Below, piece after piece: positions 36,287 through 48,550 of a stretch of DNA of 64,000 bases. Numbering within the stretch: the first letter of the stretch is position 1; every line of letters starts with the position of its first letter. Source of the DNA: Warburgia ugandensis (Eukaryota; Streptophyta; Magnoliopsida; Canellales; Canellaceae); assembly GCA_035236585.1 (NCBI GenBank), contig CP141133.1, positions 44,781,729 through 44,845,728 of the forward strand, in the 5' to 3' direction. The position numbers and the translations under genes are program-made. Under the pieces are notes generated by a model. The model was given only the letters and a program-made list of their open reading frames with translations. It ran no database searches and was not told the origin of the DNA.

Positions 36287-38645
36287 TGTAATATCCCCAA
36301 TTTTCATGAATATAATAGAATTATTGAATGTGAGAAATTGAAAATTTGAAACTAGAACTGGAAATTTAAGTTCTAAGAAAATTGACTTTTTTATTTTATT
36401 TTATAGAAATAGAATTAGGATTTGAGACATGGATATTTGTAATGTACTCAAGAAATCAAGCCCAATGACTGTAATCACAATAAAATTGGAGTTCGGATGA
36501 AAAATCCATATTTTTCTCAAATTTTGAAATTAAAATGGAAAAATAGTAATTTTAACTTTTTGTGTAAGGCATGAATCTTCTAACACCCAGATAATAATGG
36601 AGGTAGTGGAATTTCCACTTCCACTAAATAATTTTTAGAGGAAAAATAATAACAAAATTTGCTTATAAATACTTCCCTAAATTTCATATGAAAATTTCCA
36701 AGTCTCCCCAGCTTTCCTCCTCTTTCCCTTCTCCTCCTCTCCCTCTTTTCCTCTCATTCCTTTTTCTTTTTCCATTTCTATTTACGGTTACTGCCCTGCA
36801 GGGAAAACCTAGAGAAATTCGATGATCTACCCCTCCTACTAGAGATCAAATCCGTTCATCTTCTTTGGCACAGTCCACTTTCCATTCCTCTATAATATAT
36901 GTAAGTTTTCCAATGCTATTATTTGGAAATTTTCATTGTATATTAGATTTTGGTGTAGTGTATCTCTTCTCTAGCCACGATCTCCTCCTTTGGACATTTC
37001 TAGGTAGCCCACCCCCTTTCCTCTCCATTTCTCCTTTCATTTTCATCTCTTTCCACCTTCAAATGCCCTATTGGACTAGATTTTCCAACAAGATTTACCG
37101 GTGAAGTAGAACTAGTGGAAAGGGTTGGAAGACCTTTAAAATTGTCTTAAATGGTTGATCTAATCCTTTAGATGGATTCAAAACATCCCAAAACCTTAGA
37201 AACACTTATTATAGTAAAAATATTGGACATCTAGATCATAGATCAGAGCAGAAATAGATTGGAAAGGAACCCTAGATCTAGAATTCAATTTAGACCATTG
37301 AAATTGCCTAAAAACTTAAAAATGCAATTTAGAGCTCAATACAACTCCAATTTGAGATTGGAAAGATCTGTTGAAATTGTATTGACTAGTAAAATCAACT
37401 CAACACCTTCAAAATGATCTTAAAAGATTCATTTGATCCATTAGATGGATTCAGAACATCTCAAAACCTTAGAAACACCTATTAAAGTAAAAAAAATTGG
37501 ATATCTAGATCAAAGATTAGAACATAAACAGTTCAGATAAATCTAGATTGTTGAAATTTCTTGAAAACTTAAAAATGCAATTTGGAACTCAATAAAATTC
37601 CAAATTGAGATTGAAAAGATCCATTGAAATTGTCTTGATGAGCAAAATCTACTGAACTCATAAAATTTAATATTTGAGTATTGTTTATGATGATCCATAA
37701 CCAAAAACCTTACCAATAGCTTGGATCAACTAGATCAAAGATGATTAGACCATCTGATGTTGATGAATACATGATATATTGATGAGATAACATGAATTAA
37801 TGGGTTATATCTTACATAGCTGAGAGAAATTAAGATCTAAGACTTTAATGTGTTCAAAACCCTAGATCTAATGAATAAAAAGAAAAAGATCTAGTCATTG
37901 GATCATTATTGGAACTTTGATATGCTTTATGATTATTGAATTTGTTAAATTTTAGTTTATTTGCATCTTATGTAATTGTAGATCTATTTGTTAGTTTAAA
38001 TCAATTGTTAGATTTAGTGTTAAGTAACAATGAGAAATTTACTTAGAAGATTATCAAAAACCTAAATATCTAATTAATCTAAACTTACATTTACATTCAT
38101 TAACATTTACTGCTTTATGATAAAATGAAATTAATGCTAGTAAGGGCTTGCACTAATTTTTATGAGATAAGGAATGGATTTCATAACCATATCCTTGGCC
38201 CACCTAGGAAAAAAATCAACATCCTTGAATGTCATGATCAAAGTTCTTGAATATAAGTTTAAAATCAAGCAAAAAAGGGACTTAGGGTAAAAGAGCTCAT
38301 AGGACCCTTATAAAAGATAAGATCTATTGGCACTCCAGTCGATTCTAAACATCATAGTTATAGTGGGTATAAAAAATCTAAGTGATGTTCCCATGCCTTT
38401 CATTGACATGTGTTGAGATCTAAATGCCTCCTTACATGAGGATTGTATTAATTACTTTTAGAGCAGAACCTAACTGATAAGTATTAGTTAAATATAAAAT
38501 AAGGAGGAGCTGTCTAGATTTAGGTGATATAAATCAATAACATTTCTCAACTAGCAAACATACTAAAGCTGGTTGTGCATCATTTAACTTAGAAATATTA
38601 TTTGGACTATACAATGTAGTCAAGATCAAGATATATTAAGTGATC
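36287..38645 (+). mobile_element. LTR C of the Tekay-like array, 3' truncated
   Basis: It starts TGTAATATCCCC directly after a PPT, with a TATA box at 36664 and shared block copy 5 at 38125-38530. It stops at about 38645 within a position equivalent to 21493 of LTR A and is joined to RT-region sequence (tctagggcattttagaaaatgg). Both parents carry a tctaggg/tttaggg-like word at the breakpoint, suggesting a microhomology deletion of about 2.5 kb of LTR plus 1.3 kb of interior. Confidence 0.8.
36786..36809 (+). other. Palindromic hairpin in LTR C leader
   Basis: The perfect palindrome ccctgcaggg (36794-36803) is flanked by ggtt and aacc, giving an imperfect 24-nt hairpin about 120 bp downstream of the TATA box. 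The equivalents in B and D are decayed. Confidence 0.45.
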
Positions 38646-40298
38646 TAGGGCATTTTAGAAAATGGCAATTAGTATATTTGAATAAGTTGAAAAGCTAATT
38701 ATAAGGACTATTAGATAAAGGATTTATTTGACCAAATAATTTGCATTGGAGAGCACCAATCCTCTTAGTAAAAGAAAAAGGAAGAATCAATGTGATTATG
38801 CATTGACTATGAATGCTGAATAATGTTGCCAAGAACAGATAAGTACCCTATACTCTACATTAATGATTTTGTCCAATTTACTGTCATCAATTGGGAGTTA
38901 GAAATGAAAAACATCATTCAGAACTCAAAATGAATTCTGAGTTACACCGTTGGGATAAATAATATTCATAAATTTGATGAAGGTGAGATTTCTTAGATAA
39001 ATTAGTAAGTTTAAATTCTGGCTAGAGAAAGTTAGTTTTTGGGTCATATAATTTCTAAGGTTAATATTGAGGTTGACCAACAAAAATGGTGATAATAATT
39101 AAGAAGTGACTATGGTAGTCATAGAGATTCATAGTTCTTCTTGGTCTTACAGAATACCATGAAAGGATTCTTCTAGTATAACCCTACCTTTGACTGCATA
39201 GACCAAAAAGAGTATACGATTAATTGGAACCATTGACTGAGAGTCTAAAAGTTTAAGAAGAGAGTGACTATGACATCAATGTTGACTCTTCCATTAAGAA
39301 GTAGATATTATAAGATTTGCTTAAATGCTTTAGATAAGGACTTAGAAAGTGTATGAAAATCTAGTAGGGTATGATTCATAATAATGAAAGAAGCATGAAG
39401 TAAATTTCCAAATACACAATCTAGAACTTGTGACAATAGTTTTACCTATATAGTAAAAAAGTAAATATTATCATTGATTATGAGAGCCTCAAGAATATTG
39501 TTAGTAATATTACTCAGTAATTGTAAAAGAATAATTTTTACAAAATTCAAGTTAGGCTGATAGTGAAAATTTGAGGAAAGAATTATTATAAGAAAACTAC
39601 TAGTCAATATTTCTCTCAACCTTGGAAAGAAATACCAGAACCTGTAAGGGGATTTTTAAGTTAGAATGAAATGGTAAAGAAGTATGATTATCTCGAACAA
39701 AGATGAAATAATTACTTCCAAATATTGGAAGATTGTTACAAAGGACATTAGTTGCATTGTTTGAGAATCAATACAACATTTCACCCCTTGGTAGATACTC
39801 AAAGAACTATCCATATCATGAAAGATATGTTAAAATGTATATGTATTGGAAAGGAATGGGGATGAAGAATAAAATTCAGGATAGGAATATATGAAGCATT
39901 ATAATTACCAACTAGTTAAAGTGAGAAATAAAATTGATGATACCAGCCAAAGGAATTATGAAGTTTGAACAAAAGGATAACTCAGCCTTAGAGTTATTAA
40001 TCCTTTTGAAATTCTAGAAATTATTAGGTTAGTAGTTATGAATTAGCCTTGTTGGCTAACGTGTCAAATGTGTTTTATGACTTTAATTGTGTATTTCAGC
40101 AAATGAATCAAAAATGTGATTTTTACCTTTAAGGAAAAAGTAATGTGAGTTATGAATAAAAAGGAAATTGAAATTTCCTTAAGTGGTAATATCACTTTGA
40201 ACATGCCACATAAGAAAAACTATGAATGAGATGATCAAAACTCATAAGTGAGTTGTTATGTTAAATTTCGAAGATGAAATTTTCATACGAGGTAAGAA
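38646..40298 (+). pseudogene. Interior 3: 5'-truncated pol remnant
   Basis: It begins inside the RT block (LLDKGFI near 38712, APILLVKEKGRI near 38754) and runs through the KFKFWL- and DNIEVDQQK-like words to NPFEIL, LLANVSNVFYDFN (about 40048-40090) and a WQYHSE-type remnant before the PPT at 40287. It shares with interiors 1 and 2 the loss of the RT core between the LEMKN word and the following IHKFDEGEIS word. Gag, PBS and protease are absent. Many stops. Confidence 0.75.
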
Positions 40299-42598
40299 TG
40301 TAATAACCCCAATTTTCATGAATATAATTGAATTATTGAATGTGAGAAATTGAAAATTTGAAACTGGAACTGGAAATTTAAGTTCCAAGAAAATCCACTT
40401 TTTTATAGAAATAGAATTAGGATTTGAGACATGGATATTTGTAATGTACTCAAGAAAGTGAGCCCAATGACTGTAATCACGATAAAATCGGAGTTCGAAT
40501 GAAAAATTCATATTTTTCTCAATTTTTTGAATTAAAAGGGCAAAGTGGTAATTTCATCTTTTGTGGGCCCACAAAGGTAAGAATGTGAAGTTAGCAATGT
40601 GTAAGGCATGAATCAGCTCGCACCCAGTTGATAATGGAGGTAGTGGAATTTCCAATTCCATTAAATATTTTTTAGTGGAAAAAATAATAAAAAATAAAAA
40701 ATTTTGCTTAGAAATACTTCCCTAAAATTCACACAAAATTTTCAAAGTCTCACCCACTTTGCTCCTCTTTCTGTTCTCCTCCTCTCCCTCTTTTCCTCTC
40801 TCTTTCATTTTCATTTTCTTTTTTCCATTTCTATTTACGGTTACTACCATACAGGGAAGACCAAGAGAAATTTGATGATTTACCCCTCCTACCAGTTATC
40901 TAATTCATTCATCTTCATCAAAATAGTCCACTTTCCATTCCTCTCTGATACATATAAGTTTTTCAGTGCTATTATTGGGAATTTTTCACTATATATCAAC
41001 TTTTGGTGCGACATATTTCTTCTTCGACCATGATCTTTTCCTTTGGGCATTTCTAGGTAGCCACCCCTTTCCCTTCTCATTTCTCCTTTCATTTTCTTCT
41101 CTTTCCACTGTAAAATGCCCCACTGGGCTGGTTTTTCCAACAAGATTTATCGGTGAACTAGAACTGGTGGAAAAGGGTTGGAATACCTTTAAAATGGTTG
41201 ATCTAATTCGTTAGATGGATTTAAAACATCTCCAAACCTCATAAACACATGTTATATTAAAAATATTGGACATCTGAATCAAAGATTAGAGAAAAAATAG
41301 ATTAGAAAGGCACCCCAAATCCAAAATTCAATCTGGACCATTGAAAATGCTTGAAAAATTAAAAATATAATTCAGAGCTCAATACAACTCCATATTGAGA
41401 TCGGAAAGATCCATTGGAATTGTATTGATGAATAGAATCAACTTAACACCTTCAAAATGATCTTAAAAGGTTGATCTGATCCATTAGATGGATTTAGAAT
41501 ATCCCAAAACCTCAGAAATATCTATTATAGTAAATAGATTGGATATCTAGACCAAAGATTAGAATAGAAATAGATTGGATAAATTTGGATCTTTGAAATT
41601 GCCTGAAAACTTAAAAATACAATTCAAAACTCAATAAAACTCCAAATTGAGATCGGAAAGATCCATTGAAATTTTATTGATGAGTAGAATCTACTAAACT
41701 CATAAAATTTAAGATTTGAGTATTGTTTTTGATGATCCATAGCCAAAAACCATACTAATAGCTTGGATCAGCTAGATCAAAGATGATTAGACCATCTGAT
41801 GATGATAAATACATGATATATTGATGAGATAACATGAATTAATGGGTCAAATCTTAAATAAATGAGGGAAATTAAGATCTAAGCCCTTAATGTGTTCAAA
41901 ACCCTAGATCCGCTGAATAAAAATTAGATCTGATCGTTGGATCATTATTGGAACTTTTGATATGCTTTATGATTATTGAATTTTAATTTATTTGTACCTG
42001 ATTTAATTATAAATTTATTTGTTAGATTAAATCAATGGTTAGATTTTCATGTTAAGTAAGAATGAGAAATTTACTTAGAAGATTATCAAAAACTTAAATA
42101 TCTGATTAATCTAAACTTAGATTTACATTTATTAACATTTACAACATTATGATTAAATGAAATTAATGCTAGTAAGGGCCCATAGTAATTCTTATAAGAT
42201 AAGGAATGGATTTCATCACCATATCCTTGGCTCACCTAGGAAAGTAATCAACATCCTTGAATGTCATGATTGAAGTTTTTGGAAATAAGTTTAAAATCAA
42301 GTAGAAAAGGGACTTAGGGTAAAAGAACTCATATAAGATCTATTGTCACTCCAATAGATTTTAAACATCGTGGTTATAGTGCATATCCAAAATTCAAGTG
42401 ATTTTTCCACACCTTTCGTTGACATTTGTTGAGGTCTAAAAGCCTCCTTATATGAGGATTGTATTAACCACTTTTAGAGAAGAACTTAACTGGTAAGCAT
42501 TAGTCAGATATGAAATAAGGAGCTGTCTAGATTTAGGTGAGATAAATCAATAACATTTCTCAACCAACAAACATATTAGGGCTGGTTGTGCATCATTT
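40299..42598 (+). mobile_element. LTR D of the Tekay-like array, 3' truncated
   Basis: It starts TGTAATAACCCC after the degraded PPT, with the TATA box mutated and shared block copy 6 at 42150-42545. It ends at gtgcatcattt (42598), equivalent to about 21428 of LTR A, and is fused to the minus-strand Athila-like leader. This is the last member of the array. Confidence 0.8.
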
Positions 42599-42603
42599 GA
42601 CAA

Positions 42604-42951
42604 TGATTATTAGTTAGGTTCTACTTGAAAGTGGTTAATACAATCCTCATGTATTAACACTTGCCCTATTTTAATACATCCCATTTAAAATTGAAATTGA
42701 AATTGCAAGTTACAATAGGCCTCAAATTTCACTCAAAAAGAAAAAATCCTGGTTTAGGAAAGCAAATAAACCCTAAGTGATGAAGATACTCCTTTGATGT
42801 ATTCCCCTTGCATTAAATAATTAAGATGAATTAATTTTGTGAGGAATTAACAAAATAAGCAACTATGATGCAAAACCATAACCTAATGCAACTTAAAACT
42901 ATGCTAAAGATAAGCAATTTAAATAAAGATCCAACCACAAATTTGTCTCAA
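42604..42951 (-). other. Truncated Athila-like leader
   Basis: The first 47 bp (42604-42650) is a partial minus-strand copy of the shared block (RC: catgaggattgtattaacca). Positions 42640-42780 match 16080-16230. It runs to the PBS at 42952. The remaining interior has been lost at the junction with LTR D. Confidence 0.65.
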
Positions 42952-42970
42952 TTCCCCTTCAACGATGCCA
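42952..42970 (-). other. Primer-binding site, tRNA-Asp type
   Basis: The minus strand reads TGGCATCGTTGAAGGGGAA, which matches most of TGGCGCCGTTGCCGGGGA, the complement of the plant tRNA-Asp 3' end used by Athila. It is followed on the plus strand by aaaact and the LTR end. Confidence 0.8.
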
Positions 42971-44586
42971 AAAACTTGTTGTAGCTTTAAAATTACTCAC
43001 ACGCCGATGAAGCAATATAGTATTTTCATGCAAGCAATGTCAATCCCACAAGGAATCTCACAGATTTGCAAGGGATTGGATTTTATTTAAATTTATTAAC
43101 TTCAGCCAATGAGAAAGAGTTGCAGTTGAATTAGGAAACTAAAGTACTTAAAATAGAAACATACATGGAATTAGAAACTAAAACTAGAAAGGAAACTCAC
43201 TAAAAATAATTACGATGAAATTGGAAATTTACTAAAATAATATGCATGCAAAGTTAGAAATTATAGTAAAGAAACAACAATAAACAACTAACTTATGACA
43301 ATTAGTAAAAATGGAAACTTTCTTAATCTAAAATTAGAAGTAATGGAAACTTACAAAAATTTAAACTAAGTGATTGAAATTGGAAAATTAACTAATTAAA
43401 AGTAAATAAATAAAGAAACTACATAGAATTAGAAATATTCAAATCAAGAAACTACATAAAAAAGAACTAAAACTTATAAAAAATAGAACTTTCTAAAATT
43501 CAAAAAAGAAACTTTATAAAGCTAAAACAATATAGAAATAACTAAATTAACTACACAATATCTAACAACTAAATTAACCAAAAATTTAAAGGAGAATGGG
43601 ACTTAGAACCATGTGCATGGTTTTTGGACTATGTGCATAGTTCTAGAGCCCTATAGATGATGAAAAATGCCAATTCTAGTGCAAGATAACATGAAAACTA
43701 ACTACAAAATTTAATAAACAACATGAAAACCTAAATGGGTGTCTAAGGATTCAAGAAAAACAACATTTAGATGGCTGAAATTAAGGCACAAAGTTAAGGA
43801 AAAACCAATTTCCAAATTTCAATACTTAAGACCAGTCAATAAATCCTACATTAGAAAGCTACTGAAACCATAATTTTTATGCAATGAAATAATTCATATC
43901 TCAAGTAATTTGATGAAATAAACAATCCATAACAAGAATTTTTAAAGAAATTTATTGAATCACCTCCAAATTTACATCAACATCATGTGCATAAAACTAT
44001 CTAAAATTTCTAGAATTTTTGCACTTTTCCAAAGCTTGAAATCCTATTTAGACAACAATAAATATACAATCTAATGATTACAATCCAAAGTATAATGATA
44101 TGCAAATAAAAACACATGGAGTAATTTAAGAGAAACAAAGGTTAACTGGGTGAACTAGCTAAGAGAAAATCACCTAAAATTAAGGGAAAAAGTCATGAAC
44201 GAAATGTGAATTTTAAGAAGAGAAATCAAGGATTGATGCTAGCTCCTCTCTTGTTTTTCACTACTAGAGAATAAATAACTTGAATCTTGATTCAATAACA
44301 ATTAAAAACTCATGGAATGGATTGAAGAATAAAGAGACTAAGGGCTGGAAAGTAGCATGAATTCTAAGGAGCAAAACAATGAAAACTTAAGCAATGGAAC
44401 TAAGGTAAAATAACTAAGTTACGAACCTGAATTAGAGATAAAAAAAGGAAGAGAATAAAAAGAAGATCAAATGTAGAAAAGAACCAACAATGGTCCAAAG
44501 TCCAACAACAACTGAAGCACCAAAGGAAAGCTAGAATTCAAGGTTTTGTCACTCAATCTCTACTCAGAAACTTCGTATGGTGGGGC

Positions 44587-44596
44587 TATATATAAA
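44587..44596 (-). promoter_or_regulatory. Athila-like LTR TATA box
   Basis: The minus strand reads ATTTATATATAG within ...atttatatatagcccc, placed mid-LTR. Confidence 0.5.
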
Positions 44597-45188
44597 TGAG
44601 TGGTTTCCTAACTTAGGAAGGGGTGAAATATAAGGAAAGTGGCCTGAGTGAGGAAGGTTAGGTAAAATATAAATTAGCAAGATGACGTCATAAACATGAT
44701 ATAAGAGAGAGAGAGAGAGAAAGTATGGCTAGCCGGTTTCTAATTTTGAAATGGATATAGTGTAATGACTCCAATTTTGTAATATTAAAATCCCAAGTTA
44801 GCAATGAAAAGTTCAGTTTTTGAAGATAAGGGCATTTTGGTCATTTCACTATTCACCTTGACTGAACCCAAAAAAATTGGTCCTAAAAATGGTACCATTA
44901 GGTGCGTCTCAGAAAAAGGAATCCAACAAGACCAAAATCACCCAAAACGGAGTTAAAATGAGCAAGTTATGGCCCTTTGAAGTTCAGGGGCAAAAATGTA
45001 ATTTTTATTAAAAACGGATTTAGCCTGCAAAACACAGGGGCCCGTTTTGATACGGGCACCCTTCATCTTCAATCTCCTAGAGGGTTTTAGAACGGCGGTG
45101 ATTGGAGGAGAAATCACCGCCCTTCTGGAGGTTTCTCCACCGCCATTCAAGGGCGGTGAGAGCCCCCTCTAGAACCCTCTTATAGCTC

Positions 45189-45195
45189 TATAAAT
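45189..45195 (+). promoter_or_regulatory. Solo LTR TATA box
   Basis: tataaat within gctctataaatagagc, itself a palindromic context, 428 bp into the LTR. Confidence 0.6.
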
Positions 45196-45379
45196 AGAGC
45201 TCTTGGGCGCCTCTAATGGCAGCCCATAATCTTGAGGAAAACCTATTTTGGAGAAGCAACCAAGAGGGAAAACGAGGAGAAAAACTCAGCAACGAGCCAG
45301 GCATGCCCAAGATCCCTCAAAACCCGTCTTCACAGTAGTCCTAGGCTCGGTTTCCCTAAGTTTTTGCATGAAAAATCAT

Positions 45380-45720
45380 GCAAAATAGAGCCCTGGAGAG
45401 TCACCAAGGACCCAGGGACGATCCCTGGGCCGCACTGGTTCAACAAGGTCGAACCAGGGTGTCCTGAGGACGCCTCGGTCCCCCAATGAGCAGAACATTC
45501 CAAACGAAACGTAACACATTGACCGCATTCGAGAAAAACCAAACGGGCGCGTCTGCGGACGCGCCCGCAAAAGGGCAAGACGGGAGGGAAAATCCGGTGC
45601 ATCTGCAGATGCGCTTGCTGAGGCGCATGCAACAGACATGCAGCGCACTAGAAATCCAGGATTTTTCGCTTCTTAAGAAAAGATGGGCGCATACCACTGA
45701 CGCGCAGCGCGCTAGCATTC
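45380..45720. other. GC-rich, CpG-rich island inside solo LTR
   Basis: Dense CpG with several inverted repeats: a 10-bp stem at 45544-45567, gcatctgcagatgc near 45599, and ctggttc...gaaccag near 45435. Open frames of 80-100 codons in several frames of both strands (45330-45737) reflect base composition only. Confidence 0.75.
45544..45567. repeat. Perfect 10-bp-stem hairpin
   Basis: Arms cgggcgcgtc (45544-45553) and gacgcgcccg (45558-45567) with loop tgcg. It lies about 350 bp downstream of the LTR TATA box, so probably in the transcribed leader. Confidence 0.85.
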
Positions 45721-48550
45721 CGTCTTTTCACTCTTAAGGTCCTTATGTACACCTGATACTAAAAAGCTTATAACTTGAGATCTAGAGCTCCGATTGAGGC
45801 ATCGCAAAAGGTGTTGTGTCCGTGTCGACAATGCAGACACACCTAAACTATAAAATACCTGATCAAGGCCCAATCAAAGGTGGGCATGACCCTTAGAATA
45901 GGATGGTGGTGCGTGGCTGCTAGACCTTTAGAAAATTGATGATACCAAGTCCCAATTAGGACACCCATAGGCATAGGGATGGACCCTTAATGCCTAAGTA
46001 ATAAGACCAACTACTCTAAAACCCATAAAAGATAGGCCAAACTAACCTTGATTCCTCAAACCATGTTCAGGAGAATACGAGGACAAAGGGGTTAGCGCGA
46101 CCTAGCCATGTAGGTGTTCTATCGCTACTAGATTTTTTTAAAAGAACCATGATTGTTTTGAATATATGTTTTAAGTATATGACTTGTTTAGCATGACTTA
46201 ATTCAGCATACATGTGATAAATGCTTTATGCATAGACATGTTTTGTACATAATTGCATATACATTATGCATAGATATGTTTTGCAAACAATTGCATACAT
46301 TGCATGATTTGTGAGCATTAAGTTCTTGCAAAAATTGCATGTCCTTGAGGGTTACCAAAAGACACTGGAGTGCCGATGGCCAGGCAGTTGTGAGGGACCT
46401 AAAGAGGACAGGTTTTGAAAAAAGAGAGGTTTTCGCTTGTTTGATCTGATTATGATTTGGGCTGATAAGCTCGTGGGCGCTATGCTGAGAGGTCTGGGGT
46501 GGCCACCCAGCCTCTACCACTATTAGGTGGATGGGTACCACGCCCAAAAAGGGCATGTCCCTGCTTCGACTGCATGTGGTACAGGAGGCTACCACTGGTG
46601 TCATGGCATTGGGTCGAAGTATCATATACCCTGTCAAGGTATATGATCCCGTGTCCCTAGGTACCCGGGGAGCACACGGCGGTGAGGTTGTGGGCATAGT
46701 TGGACCCTATGGTTTTGTGGACTTATTTGCATTGCACATGGCATGATATGAGGTTGGTCGACCATACCATACTAGATATCCATGAGTTGGATTCAATGAA
46801 GCATCTTATGCATATCATTATGTTATGATATATATGATACTTTCGACTTGGTTTGTGAGATTCTTTAAGTCGTTAGTGTTTCAATTTGACAATGGTTTTT
46901 TATATGAGTGTTCAGACATGTACATGTTTTGAAAGAGCACATGATTTTAAACATCGCATGCATTATAAAACTAGTAGTGATAGGTTCCTATTGAGTATAG
47001 TATATAGTCACGCAATCCTTAACATTTTTCAGACACAAAGTAAATACTTAAGGGCAAGGAACGCTTGTGATAGAAGACACCCAGACTAAGAGCAAGTAAG
47101 TAAACCCCTACCTTATCTTTCAATGTTACTTGATTGTAGTTACTCTCAATAGCTGAGGCTGTGACTAACACTTTCTTGGGAATAATATTGATTTAAAACT
47201 TTTCCATGGCTAGATAATTTAAGAATTTGTTTTGACACTAGGGGTTTTTATTGAAAAGATTGTTTTCCAAAACAAACAGATTTTCATGCATTTCATACTT
47301 ATAAAACAAGAGATCTCGCCTTTTTATCAAAATTGCATCATATAAAAACCCGGGTTGTCACATATAGGCATCTTTTTCCTAGAAGTAGAGCCCTTTCCCT
47401 TCTAATTTTATGATGTTTGGTTGATGGAAAGCCAAGGAATTAGGTAAGGAATAAGGTTTAGGAAAGATGTGGAAAGATCTAGGCTTCCTATTTAGGAAAC
47501 CTTTGATCACTAAATAGGAAAGTGGGGTGAGGAGGGGAAAATTGATTGGCTAAGTGGCTTCCTATGAAGTGGGGATTGGTTGGATGTTTTGGATGGGAGT
47601 TTAGGAGGGTGGAGAAATCTTATGAAAGGTAGGACTCTTGAATAGAAAGTGAAATTCATGGTGATATTTGGTGGTCAGGTGGAAAGTGAGGAAAAAGTGG
47701 GAAAACATGAAAAATAGAAGGGTTTAATCCCATTAGTTTACATGCCAACTTATCTTAATAAGATTTATCTTAAATTCCATCAAAATACCCTTAAAATATC
47801 ATGGATAACCCTCTTAATTTTTATCCAATGCTAGCCTTCCATTTAGCTTAGCTTAATGTCTTTGATGGCTAAATGGTTTGGCTTGACTTCCTTAGCGTGT
47901 CACCTTCTCTGATGGCTTTTATGGCTATGGTGGCATGAATGGCTCCCATGCAAAACCACTTCATGAATCCAATTTGGCCACATTTAACTCCTTTTATTGC
48001 ATCCAATTCTTGTCCTAAAGATGATTTTGACCTTTAGTTTTATGTCAAAGTGATGATTTTGAGGCTTTGACTCAATCTTTTGATCTTGATATTCAATGTT
48101 CATCTCAATCGATCTTAGTAGTCAGATCACCATCTTGCTTCCTATAAAAGTGAAAATTTCTAATTAAATCTTAAAAAATATGATTAATTAGATAATTATC
48201 TTATATTAGCTTCTGGACCTACAAAATAACAAACTTTTCCCTCAATAGGTAAAAAAATACATGTGTTACGAATTTTGGTTTAAAAACCCTAAATTATCCT
48301 ATAAGTTATAATACATGGATAATTAGTTGGGTGGTTTTTATGGAAAATTAGACACTTATCATATAATAACCCAAGTATAATCTCTCCTACTTATTTCTCC
48401 ATGGAAAATGGTCGTTTGATCAAAAGATAATAGCAAGTTTAAGGAATCTATAAATGTCATTCCCCTCTAATCTTTGCAATTTAACCCATAAAAAACTGCA
48501 TAAACTTAATGTCAAATACTTATCATGTCTTATTAACAAGTAATATAATT

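Larger units (their letters stand above)
44761..47362 (+). mobile_element. Solo LTR with 5-bp TSD tatag
   Basis: It starts TGTAATGACTCC and ends CCCGGGTTGTCACA. The direct repeat tatag lies at 44756-44760 and 47363-47367. No interior is present. It is homologous to 32458-35222 in reverse orientation: a block with gtacccggggagcacacgg (46660) and one with atggtatggtcgacc (RC near 46756) recur there. It contains a TATA box (45189), a GC-rich island with strong hairpins (45380-45720) and a single 52-bp unit. It splits the Athila-like LTR. Confidence 0.93.
42977..48361 (-). mobile_element. Athila-like 5' LTR, split by a solo LTR
   Basis: The LTR occupies 42977-44760 and 47368-48361 (about 2.78 kb without the insert). 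On the minus strand it starts TGATAAGTGTC at 48361 and ends CTACAACA at 42977, beside the PBS. The segment 47800-48361 is collinear with 11220-11825. The part 43100-43600 matches the plus-strand LTR at 6700-7260 in reverse. A TATA box lies at 44587-44596 (minus). It is a 5' LTR: no PPT borders 48362, and the interior beyond the leader is gone. Confidence 0.8.

Noticed and set aside
45430..45460. tRNA-like fold from ctggttc...gaaccag
   Set aside because: Only a single stem; no cloverleaf, anticodon arm or A/B boxes.
45330..45737. Four ORFs of 83-100 codons on both strands
   Set aside because: Same cause: the GC-rich island in a solo LTR. The non-homologous islands make conserved coding unlikely.
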